A stretch of 64,000 nt of DNA, taken from contig NZ_BLIN01000005.1 in the NCBI RefSeq assembly GCF_009811555.1, positions 4,535,501 to 4,599,500 on the forward strand, in the 5' to 3' direction. Positions 16,688 through 26,797 of the stretch are shown in pieces. The translations under genes and the position numbers were made by a program. The stretch's first letter is position 1. Every line of letters starts with the position of its first letter. Source of the stretch: Streptomyces caniferus (lineage in GTDB: Bacteria; Actinomycetota; Actinomycetes; Streptomycetales; Streptomycetaceae). Below the pieces are notes generated by a model. The model had not been told where the DNA came from. It did not search any database and saw nothing but the letters and a program-made list of their open reading frames with translations.

Positions 16688-17164
16688 CAGGTAGGAACCT
16701 GCGCCTGCGTCTACTTCGCCGTCTACCGGGAGGGTGATGTCGAGATGGCGTAGGTTACCGACGGCTCGCTGCGGCCGTCGGTGGAGGAGCGGGCGGTCTT
16801 GGACGTCACCGCACCCGGGCACGTGATCGGGAAATGCCTGCGAGGGCAGTTCGGCGAAGGTCCGTGCGGAGAGCGGCTCGCACGCCATGTCCGCCAGTTG
16901 ATATCGCCCTTTTCCGTGCGATCTGAGGACGAATTGCTGCACCGTTTGGATACGGTGCGTGGCAAACACCGTGCTTTTGGACGTCGGAAATATGCCCTGG
17001 GCACGGCGTGTACGGCTTCCCCTGCCCAGGTCGAGGCGGTCACCGCGGTCCCGGTGGCTTCTCTGCGCGTGTACGAACTGCACCGATTGCGGTCCGTTAC
17101 AGACCGACTACGAAAAATGGCGGAGGCGACACTAACGACACTCGCCTTCTCTGTCAGTATCTGA
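16688..17164 (+). pseudogene. ssgR: ssgR remnant (IclR-family regulator), truncated with in-frame stop
   Basis: The C-terminal effector half of an IclR-family regulator can be read in one frame. It starts with Val-Tyr-Phe-Ala-Val-Tyr-Arg-Glu-Gly-Asp, is broken by TAG at 16751-16753, then continues through Pro-Ser-Val-Glu-Glu-Arg-Ala-Val-Leu-Asp-Val-Thr-Ala and ends Tyr-Glu-Leu-His-Arg-Leu-Arg. No helix-turn-helix is found in the ~105 bp left between the upstream terminator and this frame. Its position directly before ssgA identifies it as ssgR, the activator of ssgA in S. coelicolor. Such a product could not bind DNA. Confidence 0.8.
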
Positions 17165-17268
17165 AAACTCACTCCTTGTGATCTGCTGGTGCGTGGCAGA
17201 CGATGGCGCCAATAGGGCTACGGGGGATGTTTCCCGGCCATCTCCGATCAAGTGCGGGGCAGTGGTTG

Positions 17269-17691
17269 ATGACCGACACAGTTCAGGCAGAAGTGATCAT
17301 GAGCTTCGTCGTCTCGGAAGAGCTCGCGTTCCGGATTCCGGTGGAGCTGGACTTCGCCAGCGCCGATCCGTATGCCGTCCGCCTCACCTTCGATCTGCCC
17401 GGCGATGCGCCCGTGACCTGGGCGTTCGGCCGAGAGCTGCTCTTGGACGGGCTGAGTCGGCCGTCCGGCGAGGGCGATGTGCGTATTGAGCCGGCCTCCC
17501 CCGAACACCTCAGCGATGTCTTCATCAGCCTTCAAGTCGGCGCCGAGCGTGCGCTGTTCCGGGTGAGCGCGGCGCCGCTGGTCGCCTTCCTGGACCGTAC
17601 GGACCGGCTGGTGCCGCTCGGCAAGGAAGAGGTCTGCGACACCCTGGAGGCCGTACTCGACCAGATCCTCACGGAGGCACCGGCCGGCTGA
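17269..17691 (+). CDS. ssgA: Sporulation-specific cell division protein SsgA
   Basis: 140 residues, SsgA-like (SALP) family. The stretches Ala-Pro-Val-Thr-Trp-Ala-Phe-Gly-Arg-Glu-Leu-Leu-Leu-Asp-Gly-Leu and Phe-Leu-Asp-Arg-Thr-Asp-Arg-Leu-Val-Pro-Leu-Gly identify SsgA rather than SsgB-G. SsgA localises SsgB and so guides FtsZ ring placement during sporulation septation. ATG 17269 is chosen because the following Val-Gln-Ala-Glu-Val matches, from memory, the known S. coelicolor N-terminus; ATG 17299 is the alternative. The ribosome site is weak. Its usual activator gene ssgR is decayed just upstream. Confidence 0.93.
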   Translation: MTDTVQAEVIMSFVVSEELAFRIPVELDFASADPYAVRLTFDLPGDAPVTWAFGRELLLDGLSRPSGEGDVRIEPASPEHLSDVFISLQVGAERALFRVSAAPLVAFLDRTDRLVPLGKEEVCDTLEAVLDQILTEAPAG

Positions 17692-17861
17692 CCTGGCCCC
17701 GCTTCGACCGTCCACGCCGGCCATGGCGGGTACGCCGGTCAACCCCGCGTACCCGTATGTCCCTCCCCGCCCGTGCCCCTGCCCGTCACCGCACTCGCCC
17801 CCGTCTCCCCGCTTTCCTCGCGATCTGTGGCGGGTGCCGGAAGGCCCCCCCCGCGATTCCG

Positions 17862-19274
17862 TCACCGCTTACGGCGCCTGCCGCCTCCCCCTCGCCGGGC
17901 CGGACGGCTCTCCACGGCGCCCGTCGGCACATTGGCACCCACCCCCACCTCGGCCACGGGGTCTGCCCCGGAGCGCTGTCCGGTACCTGCCCTGCCGTCG
18001 TCCCCCGGTGCGCCCCGCCCCTTCCGGTCCGCCGAGACGACCAGGGCTGCCAGCAACGTCGTCAGCGGCACCGCGGCGACCAGCCCGATGCTGCCCACGA
18101 GTGTGCGGATGATCTCCTCCGCGACCACCTCGCTCGTGGCGACCGTGCCGACGCTGCTCTGTGCGATCGAGAACAGCAAAAGCAATGGCAGTGCCGCGCC
18201 CGCGTAGGCCAGCACCAGCGTGTTGACGACGGACGCGATGTGATCCCGGCCGATCCGCATCGCGGCGCCGTACAGCTTGCGCCAGCCGGCCGACGGGTCC
18301 GCCTCCTTGAGCTCCCAGACCGCGGCGGTCTGCGTCACCGTCACATCGTCGAGCACGCCCAGCGACCCGATGATGATCCCCGCGAGCAGCAGACCGCGGA
18401 TCTCGATGTCGGGGTACAGGCCGTGCACCAGCCCGGTGGTGTCATCCGTATTGCCGGTCAGCAGCGCCCAGTTGATGAACACCGATCCGAACAGCCCGAT
18501 CAGCAGCAGCGAGGCGAGGGTCCCGAGGACGGCCACCGAGGTACGGGCCGTCAGCCCGTGGCACAGGTACAGCGCGATCAGCATGATCGCGCTTCCCCCG
18601 ACCACCGCCACCACCAGCGGATTGGATCCCTGCAGGATCGCCGGGAGGATGAACAGCGTCAGGACCACGAAGCTGGCCGCCAGCGCCACCAGTGCCAGCA
18701 CTCCCCGCAGCCGGCCGACGATCACGACCGCGAACGCGAAGATCGCGGCCAGCACCCACATCGGGAGCGTCCGGTCGACATCGCTGACCGAGTACTGCAG
18801 ATCCTTCGGGGCCTTGGGGGAGTACGCCACCACCACGTCCTGGCCGGTGGTGTAGTGCCGCAGGGCGTCCGGTGTCACCACCGCCTGGAAGGTCCGCCCG
18901 GCGTTCTCTCCCGTGGTGACTTTGATCGTCGCCTGCTGACAGGGCTTGCCCTTGTCCGCTCCCCCGGCCGGTGGCTGTCCGGTCGGGGAGGGAGGCGGGG
19001 GCTGCTGCTCGGCATGGACATCCGCGCAGTTCACCTCCGCCACCTTGACGACCCTGGCCCGCTCCGTGGGCTGGTCGAAGCCGACGCCGGACGGTTTGTG
19101 AGGCGGTGCGCCGCCCGGCCAGAGCACGACCAGGCCGACCGCCACCGCGGCCGCGAAGGGGATCAGCACTGCCGCGATGACCTTGCGCAGATGCCGGGAG
19201 ACCGGCGTGGCAGGGCCATGGCCGTGCGCATGTGAATGCACGGCGGAATGGTGGTGGGACTCGTGAGGGCTCAC
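17862..19274 (-). CDS. YibE/F-family integral membrane protein with His-rich N-terminus
   Basis: 470 residues. The cytoplasmic N-terminus has a His cluster (eight His among residues 4-20). TM1 (~32-52) is followed by a ~110-residue extracytoplasmic domain, then about seven TM helices with the Gly-Ser-Leu-Gly-Val-Leu-Asp-Asp-Val-Thr-Val motif of YibE/F proteins. The C-terminus is Gly/Arg-rich. The start is GTG 19274, weakly supported. It diverges from the thiC riboswitch. The function of the family is unknown; the His tract suggests metal binding, as inference only. Confidence 0.85.
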   Translation of the reverse strand: MSPHESHHHSAVHSHAHGHGPATPVSRHLRKVIAAVLIPFAAAVAVGLVVLWPGGAPPHKPSGVGFDQPTERARVVKVAEVNCADVHAEQQPPPPSPTGQPPAGGADKGKPCQQATIKVTTGENAGRTFQAVVTPDALRHYTTGQDVVVAYSPKAPKDLQYSVSDVDRTLPMWVLAAIFAFAVVIVGRLRGVLALVALAASFVVLTLFILPAILQGSNPLVVAVVGGSAIMLIALYLCHGLTARTSVAVLGTLASLLLIGLFGSVFINWALLTGNTDDTTGLVHGLYPDIEIRGLLLAGIIIGSLGVLDDVTVTQTAAVWELKEADPSAGWRKLYGAAMRIGRDHIASVVNTLVLAYAGAALPLLLLFSIAQSSVGTVATSEVVAEEIIRTLVGSIGLVAAVPLTTLLAALVVSADRKGRGAPGDDGRAGTGQRSGADPVAEVGVGANVPTGAVESRPARRGGGGRRRKR

Positions 19275-19330
19275 CGCTCGATCATCGCAAGAACTCCCGG
19301 GCCCCCTGTTCACTCCGCCGCATCGGCCGC

Positions 19331-19336
19331 TACCGT
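19331..19336 (+). promoter_or_regulatory. Possible -10 (TACCGT) for thiC
   Basis: TACCGT with a TTCACT 16 bp upstream (19309-19314). Transcription would start near 19343, just before the riboswitch. Confidence 0.4.
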
Positions 19337-19354
19337 GGTGCCACCTTTGCAATC

Positions 19355-21280
<1,926 letters not shown>

Positions 21281-21302
21281 CCCGGCGTTCGGACGCTTCT
21301 GT

Positions 21303-21332
21303 GAAGGCCCCCACCGCAAGGCGGGGGCCTTC
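21303..21332 (+). terminator. thiC terminator
   Basis: GAAGGCCCCC and GGGGGCCTTC form a 10-bp stem 23 bp after the thiC stop codon. Confidence 0.85.
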
Positions 21333-21406
21333 CGCTGTCCGCCCGGCGGTGGAGCGCCCAGCCCGCCCATGCCTCTGCTGGTCCCTGGTCCGGGCTGCCC
21401 CGCGCG

Positions 21407-22291
21407 CTAGTCCGGCTGGTGGTCGGGCCCTCCGTAATCCGGGCTGGTGAAGTCCGGGCTGGAGTATCGCGGGCGGGATCCCGAGGAACCGCTGTCGGGG
21501 CTGGTGAACTCGGGGCGGGTGTAACCGAGGGAGGGGATCCGGCTCTCGGGGGGCGCGGTCCGGCGGGGGACATAGCGCGACGGGTCGTCGTCAGGAGTGG
21601 CCGTGGGGTCGGCGAGGGCCTCGCGGAGAAAGGGCAGCACGCCGCGCTCCAGGAGGGCGCGACGCCACACCTCGCGGGCGTTGTCGAGCGCCTCGCCCAG
21701 TTCGTCGGCTCTGGCGGCCTGGGCGGACGAGCCGTTGCGCAGCGCCGTGATGACCAGGCCGGCCATCGCGACGAGGGCGCCCGCGGCGGTCAGTGCCGCG
21801 AAGATCCAGCCGACACTGATCAGCGGCTGTGCCAGTGCCTTGTCGGGGCTGAGGGCGCGCAGCGCATAACCGATGAGGAGGAAGAGGACCGCGGCGATGC
21901 CGGCGAGGACGGGCGCGAGGACGGCGACCATGGCGGTGAGCCCGGCGCCGGTGGTCTCGGCCTCGCCCAAGGACGTGGCGATGGCCGGTCCTGAGCTCCC
22001 GTCGGCCTCCGGGCTCTGCTCCTCGTCGTCCGCCGGGACATGGGACGGGACGGGCGTCGGCGCGCGCAACTCGGCGCGGAGCTGTACATAGCGTTGGTAT
22101 TCGGCCGTGGCGCACGCGGCGATGGCGGTGGTCGCACTGAGCGCCATCGTGCGCAACTGCTCGGCGTTGAGAGGGTTTCCCCCGACGGCGGTGAAGTCGT
22201 CCGGGCGGTATTCGGCGGTGCGCAACGCCTCATCAAGGATCCGCGCAAATTCCGCGCGGTCCTCGTTCAGCAGGTGCGGAGCGCTGTTCAT
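21407..22291 (-). CDS. Hypothetical membrane protein with two TM helices
   Basis: 294 residues, not assigned to a known family. An N-terminal helical, Ala-rich region (1-75) and an acidic linker (80-112) precede two TM helices (~118-145 and ~158-184), a short charged helix and a disordered tail with repeated Ser-Pro-Asp-Phe/Tyr motifs. Start ATG 22291. The layout suggests a small membrane scaffold; no function can be proposed. Convergent with thiC. Confidence 0.75.
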   Translation of the reverse strand: MNSAPHLLNEDRAEFARILDEALRTAEYRPDDFTAVGGNPLNAEQLRTMALSATTAIAACATAEYQRYVQLRAELRAPTPVPSHVPADDEEQSPEADGSSGPAIATSLGEAETTGAGLTAMVAVLAPVLAGIAAVLFLLIGYALRALSPDKALAQPLISVGWIFAALTAAGALVAMAGLVITALRNGSSAQAARADELGEALDNAREVWRRALLERGVLPFLREALADPTATPDDDPSRYVPRRTAPPESRIPSLGYTRPEFTSPDSGSSGSRPRYSSPDFTSPDYGGPDHQPD

Positions 22292-22509
22292 GTGGATCCC
22301 CCGATGCTCCGTAGGGCCGTACGGCCGGCGTTGGCCGGGCAGTGGGCGGAAACGGAGGAGAGCCTGCTACGGATAGTCCGATGGTAGAGCGACTCCGGCG
22401 CGGGGTGACAGAGAGTTTACGGAATTTGAGTAATGCCACGACCGGTTTCCACCCGTGTGTCCCCCGACCGCCCGTGCCCCGGCCTGCCGCGCGCCCGCCT
22501 CGATAACGC

Positions 22510-23664
22510 TCAGCCAGCCAGCGGAAGTTGAACGACCAAAAGCTTTCCGGCCATCGTGATGCCGCCGTCCATGGCGATGGCCAGACCGTCCGCGTAGACA
22601 TGCGGACCGTCGACCGCCACACCGTCGCTCTCGCCCTCCTCGGTGCCGACCTCGCCCAGCAGATAGGGGATCGGGCTGTGGCCGTGTACGACGCGGTCGC
22701 CGCCGTAGGCGTCGAGGAGTTCGCGTACGGCCTCCGAGCCGGACTCGTCGCGGAAGGCGAAGCGCTTGGTGAACTTGCGGAACAGGTCCCAGACTTCGTC
22801 TGCCTCGCTGCGGGTGAGCACCTCGTGGACGGTGTCGTTGACGGCCTCGATCGAATCGCCGTATTCGAGGTAGGCGGTGGTGTCGGAGTGCACGAGCAGA
22901 TGCCCGTCCTCCTCCATCACGGCGTCCAGGCGGGCCATCCACTGGAGGTGGTGGTCCTCCAGGCGGTCCATATCGGTCTTCTGGCCGCCGTTGAGGAGCC
23001 AGGCGGCCTGGAAGGAGGCGGTACCGGCGCCGGACTGCACAGGGGTGTCGCCGAACCTCTTGGCGCCCAGCAGCAGGAGTTCGTGGTTGCCCATCAGGGC
23101 CTTGCAGTAGCCGCCGGCCGCAGCGGCCTCGGCGGAGAGCTGCATGACCAGGTCGATGACGCCGATGCCGTCCGGGCCGCGGTCGGTGAAGTCGCCGAGG
23201 AACCAGAGCCGGGCATTGCCGGCCGCCCAGTTGCCGTCGGCGTCGATGAGGCCTTCGGCGGCCAGCGCCTCGCGCAGCTCGTCGTAGTAGCCGTGCACAT
23301 CGCCGACGACGTACAGCGGGCCCATGCCCTCGGGCGCGTCGGGGTCCTGGGCCGGTTCGGGCACCGGGACGACGGCGGGGCGGTCGATGAGGGTGTCCGT
23401 GCGGCCGGGCTCGATGACCGGGAGGTCGCGCGCGGTCGGCGTGTACTCCTCGGGCAGCTCGGCCGGCGGGGCGGCGGGCGACACGACGGGGGGCGCGGCA
23501 GGAGGCGCGGCGGGGGTGCCGGCGGGCAGGTGGAGCGGCGGGCCGACAGGCGGCACGGGGGACCCGGCGGGCGCGCCGGAGGGCACTCCGGGCGGCGGAA
23601 CAGACGCCGGAGTTTCTCCCGCCATGGTCCACACCATGGGTCCCTGACTGGCCCCCTGAGTCAT
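22510..23664 (-). CDS. Metallophosphoesterase (calcineurin-like)
   Basis: 384 residues. Residues 1-~112 are Pro/Ala-rich and probably disordered. The catalytic domain has Gly-Asp-Val-His-Gly (121-125), Gly-Asp-Phe-Thr-Asp-Arg-Gly (157-163), Gly-Asn-His-Glu (192-195) and later Val-His-Ser-Asp and Val-His-Gly-His, the full dinuclear-metal set of PPP/ApaH-type phosphoesterases. Start ATG 23664 follows GGAGGGG. The substrate may be a phosphoprotein or dinucleotide. Confidence 0.9.
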   Translation of the reverse strand: MTQGASQGPMVWTMAGETPASVPPPGVPSGAPAGSPVPPVGPPLHLPAGTPAAPPAAPPVVSPAAPPAELPEEYTPTARDLPVIEPGRTDTLIDRPAVVPVPEPAQDPDAPEGMGPLYVVGDVHGYYDELREALAAEGLIDADGNWAAGNARLWFLGDFTDRGPDGIGVIDLVMQLSAEAAAAGGYCKALMGNHELLLLGAKRFGDTPVQSGAGTASFQAAWLLNGGQKTDMDRLEDHHLQWMARLDAVMEEDGHLLVHSDTTAYLEYGDSIEAVNDTVHEVLTRSEADEVWDLFRKFTKRFAFRDESGSEAVRELLDAYGGDRVVHGHSPIPYLLGEVGTEEGESDGVAVDGPHVYADGLAIAMDGGITMAGKLLVVQLPLAG

Positions 23665-23888
23665 CGACCCCTCCACCGTCGCGCCGCCGTGCACCTCTCG
23701 GACCTTTGCCTGGTCGACGGCGGTCCGCGGTGTCGTGCGCCCATCATAGGAATGCCGATCGCGGGTTGTGACGCACCCGGGGGTGGTCAATCCGCCGAAG
23801 CCCGGCATTCGCGGCGGATTTCTCCCTAGATCACCCTGTTTTTTCCTCGTAGAAGTGATCACACCGTCGCTCGTATGTGGGAGCACGC

Positions 23889-24989
23889 TCAGTCGCCGGT
23901 CGGTCCTCGTGGTGGGCTGACGGTCGTTCTCGGGGGACGTCGCTGGGACGAGGCCCGGACGATCAGATCGGTCGGTATGACCTGTTCGACGGGCCGGCCG
24001 TTGTCGAGCCCCTCGATGGCGTCGATGAGGATCTGCACCACGGCGGTACCGATCCGGCGCGGCTTGAGGGACAGCGTGGTGACGGGCGGCTCGGTGGCGG
24101 CGTAGAGGGTGGACTCGCTGCAGCAGACCAGCAGCAGGTCCTCCGGCACCCTCAGGCCGTAGCGCCGGGCGGCGGCGAGCAGGTCCGTGCCGTTGGGGTC
24201 GAAGAGTCCGTAGACGGCATCCGGGCGGTCCGGGCGGGCCAGCAGCCGGTCGGCGGCGACGGCGCCCGCGCACGGGTCGTGTGCCGGGTAGGACTCGTAC
24301 ACCGGGTCCTGCCCGACCCGCTCGCACCAGTGCAGATACGCGGTGGTCGACAGGCGGGTGTAGGTGTCGGTGGTGTTGCCCGTGAGCAGCCCGATGCGGC
24401 GGGCGCCGGCGTCGGCGAGATGGTCGAGCAGGCCGAGGACGGCCGCCTCGTGATCGTTGTCGACCCAGCCGGTGACGGGCAGCGCGCCGCCGGGGCGGCC
24501 GTCGGAGACGACGGGGATGCCGTGCCGCACGAGCTCGGTGACGACGGGGTCGCCGTCGGCGGGATCGATCACGACGGTGCCGTCCAGGGCGACGTTGGAC
24601 CACACGTCGTGGCGGGAGGTCGCGGGGAGGATGACCAGCGCGTAGCCGCGGGCCAGGGCTGCGGAGGTGGCCGCTCTGGCCATCTCCGCGAAATAGGCGA
24701 ATTCGGTGAAGGTGAAAGGTTCGTCCCCGTACGTGGTCACGGTCAGGCCGAGGAGCCCCGACTTGCCGGTACGGAGGGTGCGGGCGGCTGCGGACGGGCG
24801 GTAGCCCAGCCGGTCGGCCACCTCGCGGACATGGCTACGGGTGGCATCCGGAAGCCGGCCCTTGCCGTTGAGCGCGTCGGAGACAGTCGTGATCGACACA
24901 CCGGCTGCGGCGGCCACGTCCCGGATGCCCGCCCGCCCCAGCCGGCGACCGGTCGACCGGCTCACCTGGTGCTTCCCTGCTGCTGTCAT
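23889..24989 (-). CDS. LacI-family regulator
   Basis: 366 residues. The helix-turn-helix near residues 20-45 reads Ile-Arg-Asp-Val-Ala-Ala-Ala-Ala-Gly-Val-Ser-Ile-Thr-Thr-Val-Ser-Asp-Ala-Leu-Asn-Gly, then the hinge and a periplasmic-binding-protein-like effector domain. No transporter or sugar gene adjoins, so the ligand is unknown. Start ATG 24989. A -10-like TAGAAT on its strand at 25081-25086 may drive it. The orthologous position in Streptomyces is next to hisC-type and cyd genes. Confidence 0.9.
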   Translation of the reverse strand: MTAAGKHQVSRSTGRRLGRAGIRDVAAAAGVSITTVSDALNGKGRLPDATRSHVREVADRLGYRPSAAARTLRTGKSGLLGLTVTTYGDEPFTFTEFAYFAEMARAATSAALARGYALVILPATSRHDVWSNVALDGTVVIDPADGDPVVTELVRHGIPVVSDGRPGGALPVTGWVDNDHEAAVLGLLDHLADAGARRIGLLTGNTTDTYTRLSTTAYLHWCERVGQDPVYESYPAHDPCAGAVAADRLLARPDRPDAVYGLFDPNGTDLLAAARRYGLRVPEDLLLVCCSESTLYAATEPPVTTLSLKPRRIGTAVVQILIDAIEGLDNGRPVEQVIPTDLIVRASSQRRPPRTTVSPPRGPTGD

Positions 24990-25393
24990 GGCGAGCCGAT
25001 AGTAGGGCTCATTAGGGCCATTCGCGGGGCCCGGCCGACTCTGGTGAAGAGGTACGTTTCTGCATGGCCAACCGCCGTCAATTCTATGGAAAAACAAGGG
25101 AGTTGGCGTCATAGGTGATCATTCCGGGGGAGAGGAGGCGCCTTCGCCTGTCGATCGGTTCAGGTCTCGAAGCGGTCTCAAGTCACCTTGACGGGGGACG
25201 CGCGCCACGGCGTGAGCCACCGGCGTGCGCCGGATCGGACGGCGCCCTCTGAAAGCTCTGCGCGGGGCTTCCCGGCGGCGGGCCGGAGGCGCGGGCGTGA
25301 GCCCGGCGGCAGTTCGGGGCTGCCGCCGAACGGGTCAATCCTCATAAGGTGTGCAGTATTGGAGAAGAGCAGGACGGTCGAGGAGGACCTGCG
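24990..25393. other. 404-bp intergenic region before the hisC-type gene
   Basis: Divergent promoter region. It contains a locally AT-rich patch (25060-25110) with TAGAAT on the reverse strand and a small CGGCAG...CTGCCG hairpin near 25308. A 10-codon frame at 25086-25118 looks accidental. No known riboswitch or operator is recognised. Confidence 0.4.
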
Positions 25394-26473
25394 GTGAGCG
25401 AGAAGACCCCGAAGCTGCGTGCTGCGTTGGACGGCATCCCCACCTACAAGCCGGGCCGGCCGGCGGCGGTCGGCGGCCCCGTCACGTACAAGCTGTCCTC
25501 CAACGAGAACCCCTATCCGCCGCTGCCGGGCGTCCTGGAGAGCGCGGTGACCGCCGCCGGCTCTTTCAACCGCTACCCGGACATGGCCTGCACGGGCCTG
25601 ATGGCGGAGCTGTCCGACCGGTTCTCGGTGCCCCTGGAGCATCTGGCGACCGGCACCGGTTCGGTCGGTGTGGCGCAGCAGCTGGTCCAGTCGACGGCCG
25701 GTCCCGGCGATGAGGTGATCTACGCCTGGCGCTCGTTCGAGGCGTACCCGATCGTCACCCAGGTCTCGGGCGCCACGTCCGTGCAGGTCCCGCTGACCTC
25801 CGGTGAGGTGCACGACCTGGACGCCATGTTCGGCGCGATCACCGACCGGACCCGGTTGATCTTTGTCTGCAACCCCAACAACCCCACCGGCACCGTTGTG
25901 CGCCGTGCGGAGCTGGAGTCCTTCCTGGACCGGGTGCCGAGCGATGTGCTGGTGGTGCTGGACGAGGCGTACTGCGAGTTCGTGCGCGATCCCCAGGTGC
26001 CGGACGGCATCGAGCTCTACCGCGACCGGCCCAATGTGTGCGTGCTGCGCACCTTCTCCAAGGCTTACGGCCTGGCGGGGCTGCGGGTCGGCTTCGCGGT
26101 GGCCCATGAGCCGGTGGCCGCGGCGCTGCGCAAGACGGCGGTGCCGTTCGGTGTGAGCCAGCTGGCGCAGGAGGCGGCGGTGGCGTCGCTGCGCAGCGAG
26201 GCGGCGCTGCTGGAGCGGGTCGATGCCCTGGTGACCGAGCGGGCGCGGGTGGTGGACGGCCTGCAGGGGCAGGGCTGGACGGTCCCCGAGTCGCAGGCGA
26301 ACTTCGTCTGGCTGCGGCTGGGTGACCGTACGACCGACTTCGCGGCGGCCTGCGAGCGGGCCGGGGTGGTCGTGCGGCCGTTCGCCGGTGAGGGCGTGCG
26401 GGTCACGATCGGCGAGAGCCCGGCGATGGACCTGTTCCTGCAGGCCGCGGAGGAGTTCCGCAAGGCGTTGTAA
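25394..26473 (+). CDS. hisC: Histidinol-phosphate aminotransferase-type enzyme (HisC paralogue)
   Basis: 359 residues, class I/II aminotransferase. The PLP lysine is in [10 protein letters not shown], with Asn-Pro-Asn-Asn-Pro-Thr-Gly and the C-terminal Arg-Val-Thr-Ile-Gly. Start GTG 25394 is 7 nt after AGGAGG. It stands outside any his operon; in S. coelicolor a second hisC-like gene occupies this place before cydA. It may act on aromatic amino acids instead of, or as well as, histidinol phosphate. Confidence 0.88.
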   Translation: MSEKTPKLRAALDGIPTYKPGRPAAVGGPVTYKLSSNENPYPPLPGVLESAVTAAGSFNRYPDMACTGLMAELSDRFSVPLEHLATGTGSVGVAQQLVQSTAGPGDEVIYAWRSFEAYPIVTQVSGATSVQVPLTSGEVHDLDAMFGAITDRTRLIFVCNPNNPTGTVVRRAELESFLDRVPSDVLVVLDEAYCEFVRDPQVPDGIELYRDRPNVCVLRTFSKAYGLAGLRVGFAVAHEPVAAALRKTAVPFGVSQLAQEAAVASLRSEAALLERVDALVTERARVVDGLQGQGWTVPESQANFVWLRLGDRTTDFAAACERAGVVVRPFAGEGVRVTIGESPAMDLFLQAAEEFRKAL

Positions 26474-26494
26474 GCCGTTGTCGAGTGGCGCAAG

Positions 26495-26522
26495 AGGCCG
26501 TGGGTCTAAGGATCCGCGGCCT
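26495..26522 (+). terminator. Hairpin after the hisC-type gene
   Basis: AGGCCGTGG and CCGCGGCCT pair with one G-T, around a 10-nt loop, 22 bp after the stop. Confidence 0.5.
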
Positions 26523-26634
26523 TGTGCATGAGGTACTGCTTTGCGCCGTCGTGGCCGGTGGCCCGGGTGCGGCGGCCGCGGTCGACGTGGCCCGGAACGT
26601 CGCAGGTGGAGGGGGTGCCGGCCGCCTGTGGACC

Positions 26635-26654
26635 TACGTGACCGCGGTCACGTA
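26635..26654. promoter_or_regulatory. Crp-like 20-bp palindrome upstream of cydA
   Basis: TACGTGACCGCGGTCACGTA, an exact palindrome. The core fits GTG-N6-GNCAC, reported for S. coelicolor Crp, and the general Crp half-sites GTGA/TCAC. It is centred about 54 bp before the inferred cydA transcription start, where no -35 box is visible, so an activator role is plausible. Confidence 0.55.
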
Positions 26655-26686
26655 CCCCCCGGCAGAAATGGCCGAGGCTCGTAGGA

Positions 26687-26692
26687 GATAAT
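26687..26692 (+). promoter_or_regulatory. -10 box (GATAAT) of the cyd operon
   Basis: Good match to TANNAT-type -10 boxes; the start point would be near 26699, immediately before the Rex operator. No -35 consensus at 16-18 bp. Confidence 0.5.
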
Positions 26693-26694
26693 TG

Positions 26695-26720
26695 CTTGTG
26701 AATGTGAACGCGTTCACAAG
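26695..26720. promoter_or_regulatory. Rex operator upstream of cydA, with nested outer repeat
   Basis: TGTGAACGCGTTCACA (26703-26718) is an exact match to the Rex operator TGTGAACNNNTTCACA. It is framed by CTTGTGAA (26695-26702) and TTCACAAG (26713-26720), which make a second, overlapping inverted repeat. Rex senses NADH/NAD and represses cyd when NADH is low. The site begins a few bases after the inferred start point, where binding would block transcription. Confidence 0.93.
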
Positions 26721-26797
26721 CGCGTCCCCGTATGCACCACTTTATGTGGTGCAAAGGGGGCATTGCCGTAGTGCAACGGCGACGTAAGGAGCACGGC

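Noticed and set aside
16466..17083. 205-codon reverse frame in the ssgR region
   Set aside because: It is the shadow of the ssgR remnant and the terminator; the forward frame carries the recognisable IclR-type residues.
25086..25118. 10-codon frame before the hisC-type gene
   Set aside because: No ribosome site and no regulatory residue run such as repeated His; likely chance in an AT-richer patch.
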